NCBI RefSeq assembly: GCF_008369445.1 | Contig: NZ_VTWH01000003.1 | Coordinates: 496,001-560,000, forward strand | Direction: 5' to 3' | Length of the DNA stretch: 64,000 nt | Source of the DNA: Aureimonas fodinaquatilis | GTDB taxonomy: Bacteria > Pseudomonadota > Alphaproteobacteria > Rhizobiales > Rhizobiaceae | In this document: positions 30,825 through 42,584 of the stretch, one piece after another | Position numbering within the stretch: position 1 is the first letter of the stretch | Layout: each line of letters opens with the position of its first letter | The notes under the pieces: generated by a model | Seen by the model: only the letters and a program-made list of their open reading frames with translations | What the model was told of the DNA's origin: nothing | The model's database searches: none | Position numbers and translations under genes: made by a program

Positions 30825-31472
30825 TCATGATTTTTCCGCAGCGCGTATGGCTGAGGAAGAAAGCGAGGAGCGCGGTCCGTGCAGAAACACCCAGGCCGGC
30901 GGGCGCATTGTTGCAAGGCTCGCAGCGCGCTCTTCGCGCAGGCGAAATTTTTTGAAAGTCTGTGCTGCGGGGGAAGACAGCAGCGAAAGAGTTGAGCCAG
31001 GACGATCTATGATGGCAATTGGCACGGCGGTAAAAATATCCTGCCAGTCCTGCCACAAATGAAACGTGGCCAGGCTGTCGGCTCCCATGATCCAGACAAA
31101 CTTCACACCGGGGCACCGAACCTTGAGCAACTGCACGGTGTCGGCCGAATAGCGGATTTTATGGGCTGCCTCAAAACCGGTGACAGAAATTCGCGGGTTG
31201 GCCGCAATATCGCGCGACAGGCGCAATCTTTCGGACAAAGGCTCCAGGACCCCATGATCCTTCAACGGGTTGCCCGGCGTCACCATCCACCAGAGTTTTT
31301 GCAGACCAAGCCGGCGCAATGCCATTTCCGCTACAAGGCGATGGCCCATATGTGGCGGGTTGAACGATCCACCCAGCAAGCCGATTTTCATGCCCGGCGT
31401 GCAATGAGGAATGCGCAAGTCATGCTGATAGCGGGCGCCAGCCTGCGCGGGTGAATCGGGCATGAAGTTCAC
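30825..31472 (-). CDS. nadD: Nicotinate-nucleotide adenylyltransferase NadD
   Basis: NadD makes nicotinate adenine dinucleotide in NAD synthesis. The motif [11 protein letters not shown] and the C-terminal SSSAIRAAE mark the nucleotidyltransferase fold. The longest start is GTG 31472, which overlaps the proA stop by four bases (GTGA) and suggests coupling. ATG 31463 and the later MKIGLLGG are alternatives. Confidence 0.95.
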   Translation of the reverse strand: MNFMPDSPAQAGARYQHDLRIPHCTPGMKIGLLGGSFNPPHMGHRLVAEMALRRLGLQKLWWMVTPGNPLKDHGVLEPLSERLRLSRDIAANPRISVTGFEAAHKIRYSADTVQLLKVRCPGVKFVWIMGADSLATFHLWQDWQDIFTAVPIAIIDRPGSTLSLLSSPAAQTFKKFRLREERAASLATMRPPAWVFLHGPRSSLSSSAIRAAEKS

Positions 31473-32738
31473 GGACGTAACTGTCCGTTCCCATGCACGC
31501 GGTAATTGAAGCTGGTCAATTGCTCAACACCGACAGGTCCACGCGCATGCATTTTTCCCGTAGCAATGCCAATCTCACCACCCATTCCAAATTCGCCGCC
31601 GTCTGCAAACTGGGTGGATGCGTTGTGCAGCAAAATAGCTGAGTCGAGAGATTGCATGAATTTCGCAACAACCTCTGCATCCTCCGCAACTATCGCCTCA
31701 GTGTGGTGAGATGAATATTGCTCGATATGCCGAATTGCACCTTCCACGCCATCAACCAGCGCCACAGAAATGATCGCGTCCAGATATTCCGTTTGAAAAT
31801 CTGCCTCAGTAGCAGGCGCGGCTTCCGGATAGAGCGCCAGTATTTCACTGCTTCCACGGATTTCACACCCGGCTTCGGCCAGGGCATCCAGAATTGGGCG
31901 GGCAGAGGCTGAAGCTGCCCGGTCTATCAGCAGCGTTTCGGCAGCCCCGCAAATTCCGGTGCGCCGCATCTTGGCGTTCACCGCAATTTCCCGAGCCATT
32001 TCCGGCTTTGCCGAGCCGTCGATATAGACGTGGCAAAGCCCCTCCAGATGGGCGAACACTGGCACGCGGGCTTCGGATTGCACGCGCTCTACCAGACTGC
32101 GTCCACCCCGTGGCACAATGACGTCAATGGTGCCATGCAGGCCGCCAAGCATCAGGCCAACAGCAGCGCGATCCGTGGTCGGCACCAGTTGAATGGCTTC
32201 GGCCGGTAGCCCCTCGGCTATCAAGCCGCTAACAAGCGCCGCATGGATGGCGCGAGATGAAGCAACGGAATCAGATCCGCCGCGCAGAATAACCGCGTTG
32301 CCTGCCGCAAGGCACAAAGCCCCGGCATCGGCAGTCACATTGGGCCGGCTTTCGTAAATCACGCCAATAACGCCCAATGGTGTGCGTACCCGCTGAATCA
32401 GCAAGCCATTCGGGCGTGTCCATTCAGCGGAGATTGAACCGACCGGGTCGGGAAGGGCGGCAATTGCCTCCACTCCGGCAGCCATAGCCTCAATTCGTGC
32501 GTCGTTCAGGGCCAGCCTGTCGATGGATGCTGGTGAAAGGCCGGATTGCGCTGCGCGTGCAAGATCTTCCTGATTGGCCTGCAAAATTGCAACGGCACTT
32601 TTGCGCAGTTCTGCCGCCATTGCGCGCAAAGCCGCCTGCTTCTGCAGTGTCGGTGCCATCGCAAGTTTGCGCGAGGCAGTGCGCGCCTGCTGTCCCAGCG
32701 CGTGCATCATGGTGGTAACATCGCCACCCTCGATCCGG

Positions 32739-32746
<8 letters not shown>
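31469..32746 (-). CDS. proA: Gamma-glutamyl phosphate reductase ProA
   Basis: ProA makes glutamate semialdehyde in proline synthesis. The 425-residue protein has the catalytic cysteine in [14 protein letters not shown] and the [12 protein letters not shown] region. ATG at 32746 (MLDRIEGGD) follows GGAGAG and slightly overlaps proB. An in-frame start 15 codons upstream is less likely. Confidence 0.95.
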
Positions 32747-35666
<2,920 letters not shown>

Positions 35667-35685
35667 AGGACTCTCGCATGTCACG

Positions 35686-35719
35686 AAAAAGGGGAGATGG
35701 CGGCCCATCTCCCCGGTTT
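35686..35719 (-). terminator. Terminator after rplU-rpmA
   Basis: GGGGAGATGG (35691) and CCATCTCCCC form a 10-bp stem. On the minus strand the 3' side runs into TTTTT (the A-run at 35686-35690). T-rich sequence is also present on the plus side. Confidence 0.85.
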
Positions 35720-35792
35720 TTCGCTTTAGCCGAGTCTTATTCGGTACAAAGCGCTGGGTCGGTGGGACGCCGGCGCTTTGGAGCTGCCATCG

Positions 35793-36062
35793 TCACTCGG
35801 CGGCTTCTGCGATCGGCATAATCGAAATATAGGTGCGGCCTTGGGCCTTTTTCTGGAAGGAAACGACGCCTTCCGCGGTGGCGAATAGGGTATGGTCACG
35901 GCCCATGCCCACGTTCACACCCGGGTGCCAGCGTGTGCCGCGTTGGCGCACGATGATGTTGCCGGCGAGAACATGCTCACCGCCAAATTTCTTGACGCCC
36001 AGGCGTTTGGATTCGGAATCGCGACCGTTGCGGGAAGAACCGCCTGCCTTTTTATGTGCCAT
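35793..36062 (-). CDS. rpmA: 50S ribosomal protein L27
   Basis: L27 reaches the peptidyl transferase centre with its N-terminus. The 89-residue protein begins [20 protein letters not shown], the family signature, and contains [14 protein letters not shown]. It is the second gene of the rplU-rpmA pair. Confidence 0.97.
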   Translation of the reverse strand: MAHKKAGGSSRNGRDSESKRLGVKKFGGEHVLAGNIIVRQRGTRWHPGVNVGMGRDHTLFATAEGVVSFQKKAQGRTYISIMPIAEAAE

Positions 36063-36183
36063 AGTTCAGGTCTCCTGATCTGCTCTGTGTGGCGGTGCCG
36101 GGTCCATGATTGGGCCGCTCGGCACCTGCCGCTTGAATTTCAAAGTGCCGGAAGCATTGATGCCACCGGGTGGATTTAGACGC

Positions 36184-36660
36184 TCAGGCGTCCTTGTTTT
36201 CCGTTTCGGCCTTCTTGGCGCGAGTGCGCTTCGGCGCGGCTTCTGCCGTTTCGGCCTCTGCCTTTGGCTTTGCTGCGCGCTTTGGCTTTTCAGCAGCTTC
36301 AGCTGCTGGTGCCTCGGCGGCGGCTTCCTTGCGGGCGGCCTTTGCACTTGGGGCCTTGCCGTCGGTCAGAATTTCCGAAATGCGGATCAGTGTCAGGTCC
36401 TGACGGTGACCGCGCGTGCGCTTGGAATTCTGGCGGCGACGCTTCTTGAAGGAAATAACCTTCTTGCCGCGTGTCTGTTCAACAATTTCGGCAACGACAG
36501 TGGCGCCGGCCACAAAGGGCGCACCAATGGTCGAGCCGACCATGAGAACTTCCGCGAAGGAAACGCTGTCGCCAGCCTCTCCAGCAAGACGTTCAATTTC
36601 AAACTGATCATTAGCGGCAACGCGGTATTGCTTGCCACCGGTTTTGATGACTGCGAACAT
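36184..36660 (-). CDS. rplU: 50S ribosomal protein L21 with long C-terminal extension
   Basis: The start [14 protein letters not shown] matches L21. The conserved core ends near residue 103 ([18 protein letters not shown]). The remaining 55 or so residues are an Ala/Lys/Glu-rich tail not found in enterobacterial L21. The 278 bp upstream of the start, toward tRNA-Ser, hold the divergent promoter region; no other feature is visible there. Confidence 0.96.
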   Translation of the reverse strand: MFAVIKTGGKQYRVAANDQFEIERLAGEAGDSVSFAEVLMVGSTIGAPFVAGATVVAEIVEQTRGKKVISFKKRRRQNSKRTRGHRQDLTLIRISEILTDGKAPSAKAARKEAAAEAPAAEAAEKPKRAAKPKAEAETAEAAPKRTRAKKAETENKDA

Positions 36661-36938
36661 AATCGACCTTTCGTCGGATTGGCTCTCGGAAGTTCCGGAC
36701 CATCTTCTTTTGGTTTTTCTGGAGTTTTTGCACCGAGCCTTGTGGCTGGCACACAATTCCGATTGGCTGCATAAACGAGGCAGGGCCTCTGGTCAAGGTG
36801 AAGTGCCGGATTTTAAAGGCATTCACAAATCAATTGGGGTGTTGCCTGAAATAGTTCTTGTGCATTGGTGCAGCTGTTTGATATGCAGCGCCTCGCGCCT
36901 GATGGCGTTGACCACGTAACGGGTTTTGCCCGGCGGCC

Positions 36939-37028
36939 GGAGAGGTGGCAGAGTGGTTGAATGCACCGCACTCGAAATGCGGCATGCCTGCAAGGGCATC
37001 GGGGGTTCAAATCCCTCCCTCTCCGCCA
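36939..37028 (+). tRNA. tRNA-Ser (CGA)
   Basis: The 90-base cloverleaf has acceptor arms GGAGAGG and CCTCTCC, an anticodon stem CCGCA/TGCGG with loop CTCGAAA (anticodon CGA, reading UCG), and a long variable arm typical of serine tRNAs. The T-arm is GGGGGTTCAAATCCCTC. CCA is encoded. Its last 19 bases are duplicated at 40542. Confidence 0.95.
37010..37028 (+). other. Putative attachment site (left), tRNA-Ser 3' end
   Basis: The 19 bases AATCCCTCCCTCTCCGCCA recur with one mismatch at 40542-40560, the usual layout of a tRNA-borne integration site and its duplicated copy. Confidence 0.5.
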
Positions 37029-37482
37029 TTTTTGTTTAATTATAACAATAACTTATTCAGATTTGCCTTCAATTGGCCGGTCTATCGCAAATGCTGGATT
37101 TGTTGGGTTATTAGGGCCAGCCACGACCGAGGCATATTGACACCTTATCCGGCGACCCGGGCAATTCTGAAGCCGCTGCTCTCGCACATATGAACCGCCG
37201 AGTTGAGAAGGCGAAGGCATTATCAGTTTAGAGGCCGACTATTACACGCCTGAGCACATGAAGACACTGCTGCGCCGCGCCGCCGACACCGGCGTGCCGC
37301 TCGGCAACCTCGCAAAATAGCTGCTCATCCTCTCGACGACGAACCAGCTGGAAAAAGTGCATCTGAATCACTGTCGAGGCGCACCACAATAATTTAATTG
37401 CCGGGCCAAAATAAAACTTGGAAATGCGCCAATAAAAAATGATAAAACCCTACGCAGTATTTGAGTTGGCGGGGCAAACATA
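37029..37482. other. AT-rich intergenic stretch with gene remnants, left part of the islet
   Basis: After tRNA-Ser the sequence turns AT-rich. At 37190-37318 a degraded frame is visible: a short MNRRVEKAKALS frame, then a one-base shift into EADYYTPEHMKTLL and the end GVPLGNLAK. I cannot name the parent. Nothing else is supported; AT-rich DNA also precedes the autotransporter start. Confidence 0.45.
37190..37318 (+). pseudogene. Short frame-shifted gene remnant
   Basis: Two adjacent frames read as one short protein if one base is shifted near 37230: MNRRVEKAKALS, then LEADYYTPEHMKTLLRRA and a final GVPLGNLAK before TAG. The sequence has protein-like composition with Arg/Lys-rich helices. The family is not recognised. 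Confidence 0.3.
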
Positions 37483-40380
37483 ATGATTCAATTGCTTTAT
37501 CGCGGCGCGCCGGGCGCGCGCGCGCTTGGACTTGTTGCCATCGGCCTCAGCACGACCTGCCTCACACAAATTGCAAATGCAGGCCCCACAAGCTATTTGA
37601 CACTGAATTTCGAGGGGAACGGGACATTCCTCACCGGCATCCGCGGCGACAATATCGTCGGCAACTACACAATTCCCGGCACGAACGAGACCGGCGGCCT
37701 TTATTACAACATCACGACGCAGACCTGGTCGGCGATGCCGGTGGCCACGCCCAACAACGCCAACTATCCCGGTGCCGTCGGCTCATCGCCCTATGGACCG
37801 CACTTCGGCAATCCGGGTGGCGTGCTGCGCGTGGTCGGCAGCTACAAGACCACCGCCTCGGGGGAATTCGATCTAAGCTACATTTATGATGCAGCGGCCG
37901 CTCCGGGCGAGCAGCTCACGGAACTGGTTTATCCGGACGGGGACGAGCCGACGCTTTTCACCATTGCGCACAGTAACTTTGGCAATCAGGTCGTCGGCAA
38001 CTACGACACCCAGCTCGATGAGGGCCACGCCTTCATCTACAACATTGATACCGGTGGATATGAAGCTTTCAACATCGACGGCGCCGTCAGCACCACCGCC
38101 TATGGGATCTATGGCGACAAGATCGCCGGCGGCTATGCAACACTGCCCCAGATCGGTGGCGGATTGGGGCCGGAGCGCGGCTACATCTATGACCAGACTA
38201 CCGGTGAATATAAGAGCTTCCATCACCCAGAGGCGGTCGCGACCCATTTCGAAGGTATCACCAGCGCCGGTCGCCCTGACGAATACAATCTCGTCGTCAA
38301 CTGGGTGACTGCCGACGGCGTCGTTCATCCGGGGGTGATGCATGTCAACTTCTTGACCGGCGTTCACTCCTGGCACGAGATCGACATACCCGGAGCTGTC
38401 GTGTCGTCCAACTCCGCCTATGGCGACAATGTCGTGGGCATCTATGTCGACGACGACGGCATCCATGGCTATCTCGCCACCATTCCCGGCATCTATAACC
38501 CGACCCGCAACACCGACGCGATCGACTTCGCCGACGAGAATGCCACGGCCCTCGACGGCGTCAGGGGCGAAGACATCATCAACAGCGGCAACATCACGGC
38601 AACCGGCGCGGGCGGTGTCGGCATCAGAGGCGAAACCTACGGCGCGATCTCCAATTCCGCCGTCATTACCGCCAGCGGTCTCGCCGGCGCGGCGGCGGAG
38701 ATGCATGGCAAATACGGCACCCTGCTGAATTCCGGCACGCTGCAGACCTCATCGCCCGAGGCCGACGCCTTGCGCACAGGTCTCACGGCCGAAGGCACGA
38801 CCATCGTCAATACGGGCATCATCGATGGCCGGATCGCGGCGACCGCGGGGGCGGGCAAGCGGTTCGAGAACAGCGGCTGGCTGGGCGTTTCCGGCAATGG
38901 GGTGTCGATCCAGCACCTCTTCCAGGGCACCCTCGTGCAGACCGCGGCCGGCACCTATGCCGCGCGCATAACCGACGACGGCAACGACAGGCTGGAAGTG
39001 ACCGGCGCGATCCGGCTCGACGGCACGATGGCGGCCTCGTTCCAGACAGCCAACCTCCTGAAGAGCTACACGCTCATCGACGCGACGGACGAAATTACCG
39101 GGCGGTTCGACACTTTTACCACCAGCGGACTGCCGGCCCTGTTCGGCGCGACCCTCAACTACGCCCCGACCACCGTGACGATGAACGTCGCCGCTGATCT
39201 CGCGGAATTGGCGAACAGCACGCCGAACCAGCGCGTGGTCGGCGCGGCGCTCGACGGTTTCATAAACACCACGTCGGGCAACATGCTGGCCGAACTGCCC
39301 GACGCGCTGGCCCCGCTCTACGGGCTCACTGTTGGCCAGTTGCCGGGCGCGCTCGATGCGCTGTCCGGCGAGGCCTATGCCAGCCAGCGGTCCGTGCTGC
39401 TGGGCGACAGCCTCTATGCCCGCCAGTCCATCCTCGCGCGCCTGCGCCAGGGCAGCTATGCGGGCGAGGGTGCCCTGGGCACGCTCGCCTTTGGCGGCCC
39501 GCTTGCCTATGGCCCCGACGAGGCCGGCAACCTCACCGCGCCCGCCGAACGCAGCATTGACGGCACGTTCTGGGCGCAGGGTTTCGGCGGCGCGGGCGAC
39601 TATGACACCACCGCATCGACCGCGGGCGTGGACGTCACCTTGGGCGGGATCGTCGCCGGACTCGACGCCAGGCTCGGCGATTGGCTGGTTGGCGGCGCCC
39701 TCGGCTACACGCGCTCCAGCGCCGATGTCGATGCGCTTGTCAGCTCTAGTGACGTCGACAGCTTATTGGTCGGGCTTTACGCCGGGACCAGCTTGGGGCC
39801 GAGCAACTTCCGCTTTGGTGGCAGCTACGCCTTCAGCCAGATCGAAGCCTCGCGCACCATCTCCGGCTTTTCCGAGCAGGCGAAGGCCGAATACGACGGC
39901 GGCGTCGCGCAGGTCTTCGCCGAGGTCAGTCATGGCTTCGACGTTCAGCAGGTCGCACTGGAGCCCTTCGCCGGCCTCGCCTACGTGCACGTCTCGACCG
40001 ACAGCTTCACCGAAACCGGCGCTTCGGCCGGCTTGCGCGGCGCGTCGAGCTCGATGGGCGTTGGCTACTCCTCGCTCGGCCTACGGGCCGCGACGACGAT
40101 GCAGCTGGCCGGCGGCCAGACGCTGAAGCCTCATGCAGAGGTCACCTGGCAGCACGCGTTCGGCGACGTCACGCCGGAGTCGCAGATGGCGTTTATCAGC
40201 GTGCCGACGGCCAACTTCACAGTGGCCGGAGCGCCGCTTTCCAGGGACGCGGCGCTTCTCAAGATCGGCCTCGACCTCGACCTCAACGACCAGGTGCGCA
40301 TCGGCGTCTCCTACCTCGGCCAATACGCCGACAACTCGACCGTCAATGGCGCGCAGGCGGATTTGCGGTGGAGGTTCTAG
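37483..40380 (+). CDS. Autotransporter with propeller-like repeat passenger
   Basis: This 965-residue type V secreted protein has a signal peptide ending in ANA near residue 33. The passenger has about six repeats with a VGNY-like core at roughly 59, 118, 171, 215, 271 and 318, each followed by a segment such as GHAFIYNIDTGGYEAFNI or RGYIYDQTTGEYKSF. This resembles blades of a beta-propeller. A beta-helix-like part with NSGNITATGAGGVGI follows. The last 270 residues (from about WAQGFGGAGDYDTT) form the outer-membrane autotransporter barrel, ending in Phe (LRWRF). The coding DNA is markedly richer in GGC, GCC and GAC codons than the AT-rich flanks. It lies between tRNA-Ser and a copied tRNA end, so it was probably acquired. 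Adhesin or enzyme function is unknown. Confidence 0.9.
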   Translation: MIQLLYRGAPGARALGLVAIGLSTTCLTQIANAGPTSYLTLNFEGNGTFLTGIRGDNIVGNYTIPGTNETGGLYYNITTQTWSAMPVATPNNANYPGAVGSSPYGPHFGNPGGVLRVVGSYKTTASGEFDLSYIYDAAAAPGEQLTELVYPDGDEPTLFTIAHSNFGNQVVGNYDTQLDEGHAFIYNIDTGGYEAFNIDGAVSTTAYGIYGDKIAGGYATLPQIGGGLGPERGYIYDQTTGEYKSFHHPEAVATHFEGITSAGRPDEYNLVVNWVTADGVVHPGVMHVNFLTGVHSWHEIDIPGAVVSSNSAYGDNVVGIYVDDDGIHGYLATIPGIYNPTRNTDAIDFADENATALDGVRGEDIINSGNITATGAGGVGIRGETYGAISNSAVITASGLAGAAAEMHGKYGTLLNSGTLQTSSPEADALRTGLTAEGTTIVNTGIIDGRIAATAGAGKRFENSGWLGVSGNGVSIQHLFQGTLVQTAAGTYAARITDDGNDRLEVTGAIRLDGTMAASFQTANLLKSYTLIDATDEITGRFDTFTTSGLPALFGATLNYAPTTVTMNVAADLAELANSTPNQRVVGAALDGFINTTSGNMLAELPDALAPLYGLTVGQLPGALDALSGEAYASQRSVLLGDSLYARQSILARLRQGSYAGEGALGTLAFGGPLAYGPDEAGNLTAPAERSIDGTFWAQGFGGAGDYDTTASTAGVDVTLGGIVAGLDARLGDWLVGGALGYTRSSADVDALVSSSDVDSLLVGLYAGTSLGPSNFRFGGSYAFSQIEASRTISGFSEQAKAEYDGGVAQVFAEVSHGFDVQQVALEPFAGLAYVHVSTDSFTETGASAGLRGASSSMGVGYSSLGLRAATTMQLAGGQTLKPHAEVTWQHAFGDVTPESQMAFISVPTANFTVAGAPLSRDAALLKIGLDLDLNDQVRIGVSYLGQYADNSTVNGAQADLRWRF

Positions 40381-40541
40381 GAGACGGCAACGACGCCTGG
40401 GCGGCCTGGGTGCGCATGAGCAAAGCTTGCGAGGCCTTATTTGTTCTATGGTGCAACCAAGCGCGCCGGGCATATCTAAGCCATGCTGACGCCGCCTGTC
40501 GTCTGCTTGCAGGGCCTATGGTTAATCCGGTCGCGACAGAC

Positions 40542-40560
40542 AATCCCACCCTCTCCGCCA
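40542..40560 (+). other. Putative attachment site (right), copy of the tRNA-Ser 3' end
   Basis: AATCCCACCCTCTCCGCCA matches the tRNA-Ser 3' end except for one base (A for T). Twelve bases, CCCTCTCCGCCA, are identical. It marks the right edge of the presumed 3.5-kb islet; no intact integrase gene lies between the two copies. Confidence 0.45.
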
Positions 40561-40659
40561 AATCATTCACTGCAGCGGGTTGCCGTGCGCGCTTAATCTC
40601 GACAGCATTAGAACCTTGATCATTTGTAAAGTAGCAGCCAATCCGCATACTGCCGTACA

Positions 40660-40870
40660 GACAGAGACAGGCTTAGGCGACGGTGTGCTAAACCGTAATT
40701 CCTTGACGCACTCCTTAGACCTGGAAGTTCTCATCGAACACCCGGCGTATCTCGATCTTCATGACGATATCGCTGCGGGCTCGGTCCGACAGGCGATCCA
40801 CATCCAGACGCTTGGCGACGTTCTCGTAGTAGATTGATGGGGCAATCGGCAAAAGCCTGCAGCTCCGCTC
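40660..40870 (-). pseudogene. IS3-family transposase (orfB) remnant
   Basis: On the minus strand 40864-40715 encodes SCRLLPIAPSIYYENVAKRL followed by DVDRLSDRARSD and RRVFDENFQV, then a stop. This closely resembles the N-terminal part of IS3-type OrfB. Beyond the stop, GVRQGITV and HTVA appear with further stops and gaps, so the rest is decayed. No terminal inverted repeats are evident. The 40381-40659 stretch otherwise shows nothing clear. Confidence 0.7.
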
Positions 40871-40988
40871 TCACAGTAGTTAGAGCCTCCGGCAAAGCCG
40901 GGACGGTTCAACCGTAGCTTGGTCACAGCTGAAAAGCCGCGTGGAACTCATCTGCGACAAGAAGCTCAAATATTGATTTGAGGGCAAT

Positions 40989-41006
40989 TGACCGGCGTGC
41001 CGGTCA
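40989..41006 (-). terminator. Hairpin at the end of the hpa-like operon
   Basis: TGACCGGC and GCCGGTCA form an 8-bp stem with a two-base spacer, overlapping the stop codon of the aldolase gene. There is no clear T-run, so termination is only suggested. Confidence 0.4.
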
Positions 41007-41768
41007 GTCAAACGCTGCGCGCAGCGATGCCGCCGCTTGTCGCAGCAACCCAATGTCGGAACCGACCGCCACAAAGGTGGCGCCAAAATCGATATAGTGC
41101 CGCGCCAGTGTCTGGTTTGATGTCAAAATGCCGGACGGTTTGCCTGCGGCGTGTATACGCTGCAATGCCGAAGAAATCGCCTCTTGAACATCCGGATGGT
41201 CGGCCTGCCCACGCAGACCCATATCAGCTGCAAGATCCGCCGGACCGACGAAGATGCCGTCCACACCGTCCACAGCGGATATTGCGTCAATCGCGGACAA
41301 ACCGGCGACGCTTTCCACCTGTACCAGCAGGCAAACCTCATCATTTGCGGTGTGGAGATAGTCGGGAATAGCATTAAACCCCGATGCTCGTGCCAGAGCA
41401 GCCCCAACGCCTCGCGTGCCTTGCGGTGGATAGCGCATGGCTTTTGCCAGAGCTGTGGCGTGTTCTGCTGTCTCAACCATCGGCACAAGAATGGTCTGGC
41501 AACCAATATCCAGCGCCTGCTTGATCATCCATGTTTCGCCAATTGGCAGGCGGATGACAGGTGCAGTTGCACTCGGCGCTATTGCCTGCAATTGCCCCAA
41601 CATTGATCGCAGATCGTTCGGGCTGTGCTCTCCGTCGATAACAAGCCAGTCAAAACCGGTTCCAGCCAGCAGTCCAGCGCTATAGGAATCTGCCAGTCCA
41701 AGCCAGAGGCCGATCTGGCGGCGGCGGTTTGCAAGAGCTTCTTTGAAGGTGTTTCTGGGCGCAGGCAT
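41004..41768 (-). CDS. hpaI: HpaI-type 2-oxo acid aldolase (HpcH/HpaI family)
   Basis: Family members split 4-hydroxy-2-oxo acids, such as 4-hydroxy-2-oxoheptanedioate, to pyruvate and an aldehyde, using a divalent metal. The 254-residue protein shows the family blocks GLWLGLADSYSAGLL, WLVIDGEHSPND, VPMVETAEHATALA, VQVESVAGLSAID and GIFVGPADLAADMG; the Glu and Asp in the last two are the expected metal ligands. It is the last gene of the minus-strand operon and begins right after the hydratase stop. The true substrate is not proven. Confidence 0.88.
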   Translation of the reverse strand: MPAPRNTFKEALANRRRQIGLWLGLADSYSAGLLAGTGFDWLVIDGEHSPNDLRSMLGQLQAIAPSATAPVIRLPIGETWMIKQALDIGCQTILVPMVETAEHATALAKAMRYPPQGTRGVGAALARASGFNAIPDYLHTANDEVCLLVQVESVAGLSAIDAISAVDGVDGIFVGPADLAADMGLRGQADHPDVQEAISSALQRIHAAGKPSGILTSNQTLARHYIDFGATFVAVGSDIGLLRQAAASLRAAFD

Positions 41769-42581
41769 TCAGTCCTCTTTCGCAAAATGACAGCCGACCG
41801 TTCCGAATTGTCCGAAATCGGCGTGGATATCGGTTCCGAGCGGGCACTCGATCGGCCTGATGAACGAGCCTGAAAGAATAATCTGTCCCGGTTCTATCTG
41901 ATGGCCATATTGAGTCAGCCGGGCTGCAAGCCAGGACACCGAGGTTGCCGGGTGGCCAAGCACTCCGGCGCCAAGCCCTGTTTCTTCAATAACGCCATCA
42001 CGAGATACGATCGCTCCGATCCAGCGCAAGTCAAGCGTTTCAGGATCTGCTCTGTGTTTGCCGAGCACGATTCCGGCATTTGCGGCATTGTCCGCGATGG
42101 TGTCGCAAAAATTGCGCATCCGACCGGTGGCCGCGTCTGCCCGAACAATCCGGGTGTCGAGAATTTCAAGCGCTGGGGCCACATAGTCGGTAGCATCGAG
42201 AACCGCATCAATGGAGAGATTCAGACCGCTCAGTGGTTTCTTCATCACAAAGGCAATTTCAGCTTCCACTCGGGGCTGGATAAACCGTCTGGCGGGGATG
42301 GTTGAGCCGTCCTCGAACCACATGGAATCGAGAAGAACGCCCGAGTCTGGAACGTCAATGTTCAACGCCTGCTGCATGGCTCTTGACGTCAACCCGATCT
42401 TCCAGCCGATGGTCGTTTCACCCGTGGCAAGCTTACGTTTTATCCAGGCTGACTGAACCGCGTAGGCGTCATCCATCGACATTTCAGGATTCGCAAGGCT
42501 TAACAGTCCGGTTTGTGTCCGGTATTTTTCTGCCCTGTCCAGTCTATCGGCAGCATCCTCGATCCAGCCTGGTCTCTTCAC
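41769..42581 (-). CDS. hpaH: 2-oxo-hepta-3-ene-1,7-dioate hydratase-like (HpaH)
   Basis: HpaH hydrates 2-oxohept-3-enedioate, supplying the substrate of HpaI. The 270-residue product starts at GTG and has the family features WKIGLTSRAMQQALNID, EAEIAFVMKKPL, DSGVLLDSMWFEDG and ILSGSFIRPIECPLG. It lies directly between the FAH-type gene (3 bases) and hpaI (0 bases). Related hydratases of other meta pathways cannot be excluded. Confidence 0.87.
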   Translation of the reverse strand: MKRPGWIEDAADRLDRAEKYRTQTGLLSLANPEMSMDDAYAVQSAWIKRKLATGETTIGWKIGLTSRAMQQALNIDVPDSGVLLDSMWFEDGSTIPARRFIQPRVEAEIAFVMKKPLSGLNLSIDAVLDATDYVAPALEILDTRIVRADAATGRMRNFCDTIADNAANAGIVLGKHRADPETLDLRWIGAIVSRDGVIEETGLGAGVLGHPATSVSWLAARLTQYGHQIEPGQIILSGSFIRPIECPLGTDIHADFGQFGTVGCHFAKED

Positions 42582-42584
42582 GCT

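Noticed and set aside
36945-37193. Plus-strand frame through the tRNA and a minus-strand frame (AEREGFEPP-like)
   Set aside because: Both translate tRNA-Ser sequence; such frames are common database artefacts and overlap a clear tRNA gene.
40580-40837. An 85-codon plus-strand frame
   Set aside because: It is antisense to the transposase remnant, has no ribosome binding site, and shows no recognised motif.
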